From contig SEFT01000004.1 of assembly GCA_004144175.1 (NCBI GenBank), positions 186,001 through 250,000 of the forward strand: a stretch of 64,000 nt of DNA. Reading direction: 5' to 3'. The position numbers and the translations under genes are program-made. Source of the DNA: Sphingobacteriales bacterium (GTDB taxonomy: Bacteria; Bacteroidota; Bacteroidia; Chitinophagales; Chitinophagaceae). The notes beneath the pieces are model-generated. The model worked only from the letters and a program-made list of their open reading frames with translations. It was not told the origin of the DNA and ran no database searches. Positions 1-8,094 of the stretch are shown here, one piece after another (positions within the stretch are counted from its first letter, which is position 1; every line of letters starts with the position of its first letter).

Positions 1-278
1 GCTTTTTCTACATCAGTTATATTGTTATTGCATAACGCCATACAGCAGTATAGGCTCGCAGGTAATTGTTTTTGTGATTTAACAACAAAAATAAAATTAT
101 TAATATGGATTAGTTTCATATATAACTAACAACATCACATAAAATAACCTAACAAGCTGGTAGTTCAGCTGGCAAATATGCGCCTGTAGTGCTTTTGCGC
201 TGATACAGATTTATTTGCCCGTGGCATATTCCTTTAGCTAATGCAGCAAGTAAATAAGAAAACAAAAACTAAACTACT

Positions 279-764
279 ATGGCAGAAAACAACAAACGCG
301 GTACAGGCAGCAGCCGCAGTAACTCAGGCAGCTCATCACGTAGCAACAGCAGCAGCACCAACAGCGGTAGCCGCAGCAACACAAGCAGCAGCAAAGGCAC
401 ATCTAAGCGTGGCTTCGCATCGATGGACGAAGACAAGCAGCGCGAGATAGCTAAGAAAGGCGGTGAAGCGTCGCATGGCGGTGGCCGTCGCAGCAATGCC
501 AGCACTGGCCGTAGCAGCAGCTCTGACAGCAGCAGCCGTGGCAAGTCTGAAAGCAGCCGCAGTAGCACGGGCAGCAGCCGTAGCAACACCAGCACAGGCC
601 GCGGAAGCAGCTCAGAGAGCAGCCGTAGCAACACCAGCACAGGCCGTGGTAGCAGCTCAGAAGGCAGCAGCCGTAGCTCAAGCAGCCGTGGAGGCTCTAG
701 TAGCAGCAGCCGTAGTTCAAGCACAGGCCGTGGCAGTAGCAGCCGTAGCCGTGGTGAAGAATAG
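279..764 (+). CDS. KGG-motif stress-type protein with long Ser/Arg-rich low-complexity tail
   Basis: This 161-residue protein has one KGG-type motif at about residues 45-70 (GFASMDEDKQREIAKKGG followed by EASHGGG), the hallmark of con-10/GsiB-like stress proteins. The rest is almost entirely Ser, Arg, Gly, Thr and Asn. A 15-residue unit, SSRSNTSTGRGSSSE, is repeated twice in tandem at about residues 99-128. It has no signal peptide or membrane segment and is predicted to be disordered and strongly basic. The DNA repeats make long spurious frames on both strands; this frame is chosen for the KGG motif and its own ATG. It converges on the next gene across a strong hairpin. Its function beyond a stress or nucleic-acid-binding role is unknown, and that role is inference. 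Confidence 0.8.
   Translation: MAENNKRGTGSSRSNSGSSSRSNSSSTNSGSRSNTSSSKGTSKRGFASMDEDKQREIAKKGGEASHGGGRRSNASTGRSSSSDSSSRGKSESSRSSTGSSRSNTSTGRGSSSESSRSNTSTGRGSSSEGSSRSSSSRGGSSSSSRSSSTGRGSSSRSRGEE
573..662 (+). repeat. 45-bp tandem repeat, two units, inside the KGG gene
   Basis: Two copies of a 45-base unit start at 573 and 618, each beginning AGCAGCCGTAGCAACACCAG. They differ at only a few positions. They encode the duplicated 15-residue Ser/Arg/Gly unit, and degenerate copies of the same AGCAGCCGTAGC core continue to the stop codon, which suggests recent slippage or unequal-exchange growth. Confidence 0.8.
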
Positions 765-797
765 TTTAACGAAACATAGGTATCAAACAACCTGTAT

Positions 798-831
798 AAA
801 TAAGCCCTTTGCAGCAGCAAAGGGCTTATTT
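798..831. terminator. Bidirectional intrinsic terminator
   Basis: A perfect 15-bp stem (798-812 with 817-831) with an AGCA loop lies between the converging KGG gene and its neighbour. It is A/T-rich at both bases, so it can stop transcription from either side. Confidence 0.85.
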
Positions 832-839
832 GTTTATCA

Positions 840-1403
840 TCAGTGCAGGCAATAGTTACGCACTACCGCTGTTTTCATACCCGCGCCCACAAAGTTGGCA
901 AACACCTGGAGGTCGGCAGTATCGTCATGATACATTACCTCACAGGCGCGGCTTTCACCGTCTACCTGTTGCTGTGCCAGCGATGCTATCCAGTAAGGAG
1001 CTGTGTTCTCCTTGCCGGCTACTTCATTATCTCCATGGCCGAAGTAATGCTGCCGGTGCCTGTTGTTGATAGCATGTATACACTGGTGCATCAGCGTGTT
1101 GGCCAGGCTGCCTGCCGTGCGGTTGAGGTTCCACTTGTTCAGCCAGATGGTTTGCGGGTTGGTCTCATCGTCGAACGACAAGGCTTTGCTAAAGGGATAG
1201 AGCGAATAGTAAAACTCTATTTTCATGTCCATCCGCGTACTGCGGATGAGTAACGACAAGTTCAAGGGGCTGATATCAGCCAGGTCAAAATCGCGGTGGC
1301 GGCTGATCGTGTTATAAAAATCGGTATCGAGGAACAATGCGTTTACGCTTGCTACTGCTTGTTGTAGTGCTTCATCGGAGCCTTTATAAATGATCCGGAC
1401 CAT
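840..1403 (-). CDS. Hypothetical protein with degenerate zincin-like motif
   Basis: This 187-residue soluble protein has no signal peptide. Around residues 103-108 it carries MHQCIH followed by AINNRH and later GHGDN and APYWI. The layout resembles small HExxH metallopeptidases in which a downstream His or Asp supplies the third zinc ligand and an APY-like turn follows. Here the catalytic Glu is replaced by Gln (HQxxH). The protein may therefore bind zinc without cleaving, or the likeness may be accidental. It stands alone, read against the KGG gene, and its substrate cannot be named. Confidence 0.65.
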   Translation of the reverse strand: MVRIIYKGSDEALQQAVASVNALFLDTDFYNTISRHRDFDLADISPLNLSLLIRSTRMDMKIEFYYSLYPFSKALSFDDETNPQTIWLNKWNLNRTAGSLANTLMHQCIHAINNRHRQHYFGHGDNEVAGKENTAPYWIASLAQQQVDGESRACEVMYHDDTADLQVFANFVGAGMKTAVVRNYCLH

Positions 1404-1681
1404 AATTCACGTTTTGAGATGGAGTGTGTGTGTTTAAAAATGTTTTCATGGTGATAGTGCGGTGCGACAACCAATATCTGAAAGAGGGTGCAGGCCTGCG
1501 TTTTCCTCACTCATCTATTTCGGGAGGCAGTATGAATGCCTGATACAAAGCTGCAACAAACCCTTTTACCGCAACAGGGTACTATATGTACGGGCAAGGG
1601 GGTATTTTTCACGGTATCATAATGCGGGTATTATTGGGAGGCTGGCTTTCTCTATGTATCTTGTAATCAAATCTTTATACC

Positions 1682-2473
1682 ATGCCAGTAAAAATCTCAG
1701 CGAATCCTGCCGGCGAACCAGACAAAAGAGCCATCACACAAGATGAGTACGACCAGGGCCGTACTAACTTTAACGAGCACTACACCTCAGCGCAAACCGG
1801 CGAGGTACAAGGGCAGATCATCCCGGTAAGCTGGGCTGCCTTTACCAATATGATAAACAGCTATATAGCCACCTACCCTGCCGAGGTAAATGCCGGCAAC
1901 ATAGCCGTGTCTTTTATCCATTGCTACGATACACTGGAAGAGATCCTTTACTACCGTGTAAAGCTAAGCGTCCTACAGCCCACCGAAGACCCAAGTGTAT
2001 TTAACCTTGTTGGCCCATTTATGTGGCAAACCATCAGGGAGCACAACATAGCTCCCTGCGTGCATCAGTCTTCAGAAGATATACAGTATATGAATAACAT
2101 ACTGTATCTACAAGGCCCCGAAGCTGACGTACAGCAACTTTCAGAGAATCCTGGAATATTCGTAAGGTCAATGACCTTACCCTGGCAAAACGAAATATTG
2201 CAAATGTATGTTGATAACGGCAGCCCAATGAATGCAACGCTCAACCTGGCATCCTGCACCTATCTGGATGGCGGCACCGGCGAAGCATTAGTAGAATGGC
2301 CGCATGGAATTGTATTGTACTTATCAGTAGGAGGTACAGACCTGTTGAATAATGAAGATTATATATTGCCCTTTAATCACAAAGGTGCCGACCTCAGTAC
2401 AGTATGTCCTCCTATTTGTCACGAATATATTGTTCCTGTAGGCGTGAGCAATCCTGCTAATACATCCGCATAA
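1682..2473 (+). CDS. Hypothetical cytoplasmic protein
   Basis: This 263-residue protein begins at a clear ATG, MPVKISANPAGEP, and has no signal peptide, membrane segment or recognised domain. It has mixed composition with several Cys in the second half and a negatively charged N-terminal segment. The gene forms a single transcription unit: a strong intrinsic terminator follows 10 bases after its stop. The 278 bases upstream hold no other gene. I do not recognise the family and give no function. Confidence 0.75.
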   Translation: MPVKISANPAGEPDKRAITQDEYDQGRTNFNEHYTSAQTGEVQGQIIPVSWAAFTNMINSYIATYPAEVNAGNIAVSFIHCYDTLEEILYYRVKLSVLQPTEDPSVFNLVGPFMWQTIREHNIAPCVHQSSEDIQYMNNILYLQGPEADVQQLSENPGIFVRSMTLPWQNEILQMYVDNGSPMNATLNLASCTYLDGGTGEALVEWPHGIVLYLSVGGTDLLNNEDYILPFNHKGADLSTVCPPICHEYIVPVGVSNPANTSA

Positions 2474-2482
2474 TTCTTATTT

Positions 2483-2513
2483 GGATTGCACAAACATTCC
2501 GTTTGTGCAATCC
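2483..2513 (+). terminator. Intrinsic terminator hairpin
   Basis: A perfect 13-bp inverted repeat (GGATTGCACAAAC, 2483-2495, with 2501-2513) and an ATTCC loop, followed by a T-rich stretch. It ends the preceding gene. A TTG at 2486 that could extend the next gene lies inside this stem, which argues against that start. Confidence 0.85.
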
Positions 2514-2548
2514 TATTCTATATTCTAATTTTAGCAAAAGTTCAGGGA

Positions 2549-3193
2549 ATGCTCTTCCTATTGATGCTCATTTTCTGCAAAATCGTTGCTTTATTTACCG
2601 GGGTAATTCTCTTAAAGCATTTAACGCTTCCTTATCGATTGATACTAATACAGGTTTTTATTGCTTTAGCAATAGAAGTCACTGGGTATTATATGTCCAT
2701 AGGACAAGTAAAAAATGGATGGATATTTAATCTCTATCTACTCCCAGAATTATGGCTCTTTGGATTGGCAGGACGCTATTTTTACCGGAAGAATTACCTT
2801 CTGGTAAATGTCCCGATAATGCTGTTGGTCGGGACTGCTTGTCTCATAATCGATGTTTATTTTAATGGAATTAATAATTTGGCTCATTGGGCCATTCTCT
2901 CCATCGGAATAATATTAATCCTTATATACCTTAACGCTTTAATTGGTAATAGCCTTTTCACAGACAATATCTTTAGCCAACCAATTTTCTGGATATCAAT
3001 AGCAACCATATTGTATTACGCTTGTATAATTCCATCATTCGGTTTGTATCAGTACTTAGCCGATAGCCACCCGAATATTTTAAAGAAGCTATACAATATT
3101 GTATTTATCTTCAATAATGTCCGCTATATCTTTATTGCTGTTGGTTTCTACTTATTTGCCAAACAATTTAAATCTGGAAAGCTTTCAGCGTAA
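2549..3193 (+). CDS. Integral membrane protein of unknown function
   Basis: A 214-residue protein that is almost wholly hydrophobic, with about seven predicted membrane helices (first near MLFLLMLIFCKIVALFTGVI, last near YIFIAVGFYLFAKQF). The ATG at 2549 is chosen because the longer TTG frame begins inside a terminator stem and because CAGGGA precedes this ATG. The gene is AT-richer than its neighbours. It lies 136 bases before a histidine kinase in the same direction. Small multi-helix proteins often precede such kinases in Bacteroidota, so a sensory role is possible but not shown. Confidence 0.7.
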   Translation: MLFLLMLIFCKIVALFTGVILLKHLTLPYRLILIQVFIALAIEVTGYYMSIGQVKNGWIFNLYLLPELWLFGLAGRYFYRKNYLLVNVPIMLLVGTACLIIDVYFNGINNLAHWAILSIGIILILIYLNALIGNSLFTDNIFSQPIFWISIATILYYACIIPSFGLYQYLADSHPNILKKLYNIVFIFNNVRYIFIAVGFYLFAKQFKSGKLSA

Positions 3194-3329
3194 ATTCTAG
3201 CTAATACGATACATCCATCGCTAACATCTAATAAGTTCCTATCAGTAGAGTCATTTCTCTATTAAATACTGCGCCTGTAATAGTAGTACCTCTATATTTT
3301 TTACTTTAGCTCAGCATTTAGCAGAATTC

Positions 3330-4094
3330 ATGCTCTCAAACGATATTGCAGTTACAGTCATAGTCACTACCCTGCTCATTCTACTCCTCATCCTCGGAGT
3401 AGTCATCACCATCGTGCTTGCCAACCGCCGCCATATACGGCAGGAGGTAAAGATGGCGCAGCTACAAGTAACTTACGAGCAAGAGCTGCGCCAGGCCGAG
3501 CATGAGGTACAGGAGCAGGTGCTCACCAACGTAGCCCGCGACCTGCACGATAATATAGGCCAGTTGCTCACCTACATCAATATACAGGTAGAACAGGGCA
3601 AGATCAATCAGCCGGAAACTGCCCCAATGCTAGGCCCCATCAGCGATACGGTGCAGGATACGATACAACAGGTGCGTATGCTCAGCCGCAGCCTCAACAG
3701 CGACTTCCTCGAAAACGGCGGACTCATACAGGGCATCACGCAGGAGGTGAACCGACTGCAACAGTTCCGCTCTATCAGCATAAAGTGGGCGCACGACGAT
3801 ACCGAGCCTGCGCTGGATAAGAACCAGCGGGTAATGACCTTCCGCATCTTCCAGGAGATCATGAACAACACCCTGAAACACTCCGGTGCTAAAGAGATCA
3901 GCATAAGCCTAAAGGGGCAGGATGGTTTTGCGCTCACAGTAGCCGACAACGGTCGTGGCTTCGACCTGGAAGAAAAGCGCAAAACAGGCGGCTCAGGCCT
4001 AAAGAACATGGAAAAACGCGCTGCACTCGCAAATCTTCAATTCAGCATCACCACATCACCGGGAAAAGGCAGTAGCTTTGCGTTAACTATTTGA
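3330..4094 (+). CDS. NarL-family sensor histidine kinase (HisKA_3)
   Basis: A 254-residue membrane-anchored kinase. One transmembrane helix at about residues 7-30 is followed by a coiled coil and the H-box ARDLHDNIGQLL, with the phosphoacceptor His at residue 73. The ATPase domain shows an N-box with MNNTLKHSGA and a G-box ADNGRGFDL, then GGSGLKNMEKRA. There is no extracellular sensor domain, so the signal probably comes through a partner, perhaps the membrane protein upstream. It ends 10 bases before its response regulator and very likely phosphorylates it. Confidence 0.9.
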   Translation: MLSNDIAVTVIVTTLLILLLILGVVITIVLANRRHIRQEVKMAQLQVTYEQELRQAEHEVQEQVLTNVARDLHDNIGQLLTYINIQVEQGKINQPETAPMLGPISDTVQDTIQQVRMLSRSLNSDFLENGGLIQGITQEVNRLQQFRSISIKWAHDDTEPALDKNQRVMTFRIFQEIMNNTLKHSGAKEISISLKGQDGFALTVADNGRGFDLEEKRKTGGSGLKNMEKRAALANLQFSITTSPGKGSSFALTI

Positions 4095-4104
4095 CATATA
4101 GTGT

Positions 4105-4779
4105 ATGCAAACACCTGTTTCCATATTCCTCATCGACGATCATCCCATAGTACGCAATGGCATCCGCTCGCTTATAGAGTCAATGGGTCCCTATAAGGTC
4201 ATCCGCCAGTTCGATAACGGGCAGGACCTGATAGATGCTATTCCATTCGACGAGGCACCGCAACTAATGATACTAGACCTGGCCATGCCCGTAATGGATG
4301 GAAAGGAAACCGTGAAACAGCTACGCGCGTTGAATGTCAACATACCCGTACTGATACTGACGCTGGAGACAGATGAGCAGACCATCATAGAGCTTTTCCG
4401 GATGGGCATTCGCGGCTACCTGCCCAAAAGCTCCACCGCCGAGATATTGAAGAAGGCGATAGATGATGTGATACATACAGGCTACTATCACAATGAGATA
4501 CTGATAAAAGCGCTTACTGCCAATACAGAAGATAAAGCTCCTCAGCAACCACTGGTACACGCCACCGAACGAGAGGCCGAATTTCTGCGATTGGTATGCG
4601 ATGAGCAGGAATATACCTACGAGCAAATAGCGCACATGATGGGCATCAGCCGCCGCACGGTCGATGGTCACCGCGAGTCGCTATTCGAAAAATTCAATAT
4701 CAAATCTAAAACGGGATTGGTACTTTTTGCTATTAAGAGTGGTATCTATAAAGTAGAGCAGGCTAAGACACAGCGCTAG
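4105..4779 (+). CDS. NarL/FixJ-type response regulator
   Basis: A 224-residue DNA-binding regulator. The receiver domain spans about residues 5-120, with the acidic pair DD at 11-12 and the phosphorylated Asp at residue 58 (LMILDLAMP). A LuxR-type helix-turn-helix lies at about 160-215 (YEQIAHMMGISRRTVDGHR). It is the cognate partner of the kinase just upstream. Its stop codon overlaps the stop codon of the converging gene within a shared CTAG, so the two genes have no intergenic space and no room for a terminator. Confidence 0.93.
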   Translation: MQTPVSIFLIDDHPIVRNGIRSLIESMGPYKVIRQFDNGQDLIDAIPFDEAPQLMILDLAMPVMDGKETVKQLRALNVNIPVLILTLETDEQTIIELFRMGIRGYLPKSSTAEILKKAIDDVIHTGYYHNEILIKALTANTEDKAPQQPLVHATEREAEFLRLVCDEQEYTYEQIAHMMGISRRTVDGHRESLFEKFNIKSKTGLVLFAIKSGIYKVEQAKTQR

Positions 4780-5417
4780 CTATACTTGATGATGATCGAC
4801 TCCAGCACATCGGCGGCATCATGGCATTTGGCAATAAGTGTCTGCTGTATGCCGTAGTGGCCCATCATCTTGATAAGCAGCACAGGGCTATCCTGATCGG
4901 CAAAGAGGCCGGCGATCGCATTATCCACCATACCGTCGAGGCTTTGGCTCAACTTCTTTATCTGCATACACTCATCGTGAAGCTTATCCAGCGATTTCTT
5001 ATTCTTTAATTGCGATACAGCAACGGCCAGCAGTTTGGCTATCTTCTGCACACCCGTAGCCACGTTCTGCGAGGTACGGTTAGGAGAAAGCAGGTTGTAA
5101 CTCTGTATCATCTTCACATTCGACAGCATATAGTCGATGATGTCATCGAGCGTACCTGCAAGGCCGTGTATGTCTTCTCTATCAAATGGCGTAACGAAAT
5201 TCTTACCCAGCTCTATGAACAGGCGATGTGTAGCCAGATCGCTCTTATGTTCCAGACGCGACATCTCCACTATCAAAGGACCGTACACCGCTGCATTGGG
5301 TTCATACACCACCTGCACCATCAACCGCGACATCTCCTGCATATTGCTACCTACTTCTTCAAAAAGGTCATAGAATCGCTTACCCGATGGCTTAAATAGT
5401 TTGCTGATTACAGACAT
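4776..5417 (-). CDS. DUF47 / PhoU-like phosphate-transport accessory protein
   Basis: A 213-residue all-helical protein of the DUF47 family, which resembles PhoU and normally pairs with the low-affinity phosphate transporter Pit. Family signs are the N-terminal KLFKPSGKRFYDLFEE, the charged EHKSDLATHR segment at about residues 52-62, and FVTPFDREDIHGLAGTLDDI at about 73-92. No pit gene is next to it here, which is unusual. The upstream neighbour is a sulfite-exporter-like gene about 90 bases away on the same strand. Its own promoter was not resolved. Confidence 0.88.
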   Translation of the reverse strand: MSVISKLFKPSGKRFYDLFEEVGSNMQEMSRLMVQVVYEPNAAVYGPLIVEMSRLEHKSDLATHRLFIELGKNFVTPFDREDIHGLAGTLDDIIDYMLSNVKMIQSYNLLSPNRTSQNVATGVQKIAKLLAVAVSQLKNKKSLDKLHDECMQIKKLSQSLDGMVDNAIAGLFADQDSPVLLIKMMGHYGIQQTLIAKCHDAADVLESIIIKYS

Positions 5418-5509
5418 TTAGAAATGCATTTAAGCAAATCTAAATCTGCCACCATGCACAAACATCATGCTTATCGCTATTTAATGAGGATATAACATTG
5501 CCTGCACCA

Positions 5510-6217
5510 TCAGTGCTTATGACAGCAAGACGACTTAACTACCTGCTGCTCTATCTGCACTTCAGGGCTCAGGTATGGTATTCCCAGGTTCATACCGCGG
5601 AGTACGAAAATGCAGCCGAATACCAGCATCACAGCAGGCACCAGTTTCTTTACCTGCTGTATGCGCAGGAAAGAAGCTTTGCTCTTTAATGCGGTAAGCG
5701 CAATCAGCACAGGCAGCGTACCTGCACCAAATGTGTACATTAACAATATCGATTGCAGTGGTGTGGCTGCCGTAGCGGCGGCAGACAGTGCCATGTACAC
5801 CAGCCCGCAAGGAAGCAGCCCATTAAGCATACCGGAAATGAATAATGAAGAGAGCGACGGGCTGCCAATGAACCGCCCCAGCCTGCTCTTTACAAAACCT
5901 GCCCATGGCAGCTCAAAAGACCGCTTGCCGGGAATGAACGAAATAACGCCGATAACAAGTAATACGATACCTAATGCAATAGAAACATACTGCTGCCACT
6001 GCGGATGGAACATTGCGCTGAAGGAATGTAGCATAAGCCCCATAAGCGCATACATGCTAATACGGGCAAAATGATACAGCGCAATACCAAACCACTTATT
6101 ATAGCCCCGCAATACCTGGAACGGCATTACCCATATAATAGGGCCGCACATACCGGCGCAGTGCAGGCTACCTGCAAGCCCCATCATCAACGCCAATGCG
6201 ATAGAGAATGTTTCCAT
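5510..6217 (-). CDS. TauE/SafE-family (sulfite exporter-like) membrane protein of cbb3 cluster
   Basis: A 235-residue membrane protein with about six helices and the N-terminal motif GLAGSLHCAGMCGPI, typical of the COG2836 proteins found at the end of cbb3 oxidase operons. Family members are linked to metal or thiol handling during cytochrome oxidase assembly; the transported substrate is not proven. It ends with a His/Cys-rich tail (SSCCHKH), a plausible metal ligand set. It starts 1 base after ccoH ends, so it is the last gene of the cco operon. Confidence 0.85.
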   Translation of the reverse strand: METFSIALALMMGLAGSLHCAGMCGPIIWVMPFQVLRGYNKWFGIALYHFARISMYALMGLMLHSFSAMFHPQWQQYVSIALGIVLLVIGVISFIPGKRSFELPWAGFVKSRLGRFIGSPSLSSLFISGMLNGLLPCGLVYMALSAAATAATPLQSILLMYTFGAGTLPVLIALTALKSKASFLRIQQVKKLVPAVMLVFGCIFVLRGMNLGIPYLSPEVQIEQQVVKSSCCHKH

Positions 6218-6218
6218 A

Positions 6219-6668
6219 TTATTGCAGGTTTATGGCTGATTCCTGGTAATAATCTTTACCATCGGCCTGCCAGTTGATCTTGATCTTATAGCTTGCTTTG
6301 CTCAGCTCATTGCGGCTCACATACATGCTGTTGGCGCTTACTGCTATATCAAAAGACTTGTCCAGCGTAGCATTTACAGGCGAATAGAAATAGACCTTAC
6401 CACTGAGGCTCTTTCCGGTAAACTCCGTAGGAAACTTCAATACTACATTGCTTTCATTGGCTTGTACATAAACAGGCGAAGAAAGCGCAGCCTGGTTCTT
6501 GCCTGCATCTATGGTCTTTTGATACTCCAGCTCCTGCTGGTAGTAGTCTTTCGATACCAGGTCGTAGTTCTGCCGCATGCTGCCTATTACCAGCGTAGCG
6601 ATCAGCACTACAAATCCTCCATACAGGAACGCGATCCGGGTACCCCATCCTATCTTCATCGTTGTCAT
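6219..6668 (-). CDS. ccoH: CcoH/FixH cbb3 oxidase assembly protein
   Basis: A 149-residue FixH-family protein. A single N-terminal membrane helix (about residues 9-29, IAFLYGGFVVLIATLVIG) is followed by the conserved KDYYQQELEYQKTID segment and a periplasmic beta-rich domain. FixH proteins are needed for assembly or stability of cbb3 cytochrome oxidase. It lies between ccoG (13 bases upstream) and the exporter-like gene, the usual order in Bacteroidota. Confidence 0.92.
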   Translation of the reverse strand: MTTMKIGWGTRIAFLYGGFVVLIATLVIGSMRQNYDLVSKDYYQQELEYQKTIDAGKNQAALSSPVYVQANESNVVLKFPTEFTGKSLSGKVYFYSPVNATLDKSFDIAVSANSMYVSRNELSKASYKIKINWQADGKDYYQESAINLQ

Positions 6669-6681
6669 TGTTTACTTGTTT

Positions 6682-8082
6682 TTAGTTGGCAGAAAAAGGG
6701 CCGAGGAATGAGGTAGTGATCGTCTTGATCTTTTCACCGTTCTCATACACGCCAATCCTGAGCTGTGTCTTTCTCTGGCTGATGTCTCTCTTATCTACAT
6801 ATACGAACAGCGCCCCTGCCGCGTAGTCTTCTTTAGGCACATGCAGCCTGTCTTTACCCACCAGCTTTATTTCGCCTTTAAAATTTTCCGGCTTTAGCTG
6901 CAGTTGTTTGTCTTCGTAGGTTTTATTCAGGAATTTGTAGTTGTACAGATTACTCAACCTGCCCCCCTCTTCCTGGAAGAGTTGCCCCGGCGTGCGCAAT
7001 ACCGATATACCAACGTCAGTACGGCTGGCAAGCAGGTACACCAGTACACCCAGCAATACTACCATTACCCCGCTATAGGCCTTTATCCTTGGCGTAATGC
7101 GCGTTAGCTTCTTGTCAGCAATATTGCGCTCCGATGCCAGGCGTATTAGCCCCGTTTCAAAGCCTACTGCTTCCATCATCTTATTGCAGGCATCTATACA
7201 GGCAGTACAATTGATGCATTCCAGCTGCGTACCGTTGCGTATGTCGATACCGGTAGGGCATACCCTTACACATTGCATACAATCGATACAGTCCCCTATT
7301 GCACGTTCCTGGTTCTTTTTATACTTGCCGCGCTGCTCGCCACGTACATGGTCGTAAGAGACTACTATAGAATCACGATCGAGCAGTACGCCCTGCATCC
7401 TTCCGTAGGGACAAACCACCGTACATACCTGCTCGCGAAACCAGGAATAGACAAAGAAGAACACAGAAGTAAAGATGACGATAGCAGTAAAGCCACCCAC
7501 GTGGTTGCCAACCGGCTCGTTCATGATCTTATTCAATTCATCTGTGCCGATGATGTAGGCAAGAAAGGTATTGGCGATGACGAAACTAATAAGCCAGAAT
7601 GCCAGCCATTTCGTACCCTTGCGCATTATCTTATCGATATTCCAGGGTGCTTTTGCCAGTAGCTTTTGTTGCGCACCATCTCCCTCTATCCAGTATTCTA
7701 TCTTGCGGAACACCATCTCCATAAAGATGGTCTGCGGACACATCCAGCCGCAGAACACGCGTCCGAATACCACAGTGAACAATGCTACAAACACGACGAA
7801 CACCACCATACCCAGGCCAAAGATGAAGAAGTCCTGCGGCCAGAATATTTGCCCGAACAATATGAACTTACGCTCCAGTATGTTGATGAGGAAGAACGGG
7901 TGCCCGTTGACCTTTACAAACGGCAGCAGGAAGAATACGGCCAGGTACAATATACTGAGCCAAGTACGGGCATTATACAGCTTACCCTTTGGCATGGTCG
8001 GGAATACCCATACCCGCTTACCTTCCTTATCTACGGTAGCTACTTTATCCCTGAAACTCCCTGCCGGTGCGTTGGTGCTCAT
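6682..8082 (-). CDS. ccoG: CcoG cytochrome oxidase accessory iron-sulfur protein
   Basis: A 466-residue membrane protein of the CcoG/RdxA family, which is implicated in copper reduction for cbb3 assembly. It has several membrane helices, a CGWMCPQ motif near residue 113, CTVVCPYGRMQG, and two ferredoxin-type clusters (CIDCMQCVRVCP and CINCTACIDACN) at about residues 265-310. The C-terminal third is a periplasmic Ig-like domain. It sits 12 bases downstream of ccoP in the cco operon. Confidence 0.95.
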   Translation of the reverse strand: MSTNAPAGSFRDKVATVDKEGKRVWVFPTMPKGKLYNARTWLSILYLAVFFLLPFVKVNGHPFFLINILERKFILFGQIFWPQDFFIFGLGMVVFVVFVALFTVVFGRVFCGWMCPQTIFMEMVFRKIEYWIEGDGAQQKLLAKAPWNIDKIMRKGTKWLAFWLISFVIANTFLAYIIGTDELNKIMNEPVGNHVGGFTAIVIFTSVFFFVYSWFREQVCTVVCPYGRMQGVLLDRDSIVVSYDHVRGEQRGKYKKNQERAIGDCIDCMQCVRVCPTGIDIRNGTQLECINCTACIDACNKMMEAVGFETGLIRLASERNIADKKLTRITPRIKAYSGVMVVLLGVLVYLLASRTDVGISVLRTPGQLFQEEGGRLSNLYNYKFLNKTYEDKQLQLKPENFKGEIKLVGKDRLHVPKEDYAAGALFVYVDKRDISQRKTQLRIGVYENGEKIKTITTSFLGPFSAN

Positions 8083-8094
8083 CTTCGTTACTGT

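Noticed and set aside
150-225. tRNA-like stretch with GGTAGTTCAGCTGG
   Set aside because: It resembles a D-arm, but no acceptor stem, anticodon arm or T-loop can be formed around it.
573-760. Repeats in the first kilobase as a CRISPR array
   Set aside because: The repeats are coding, contiguous and without unique spacers; no cas gene is near.
269-855. Long frames opposite and beside the KGG gene
   Set aside because: They are Leu-, Ala- or Cys-rich products of the Ser/Arg codon repeats; only one frame carries the KGG motif.
2486-2548. TTG start extending the membrane protein gene by 21 codons
   Set aside because: The TTG and following codons lie in a perfect terminator stem; the ATG at 2549 has a better upstream context.
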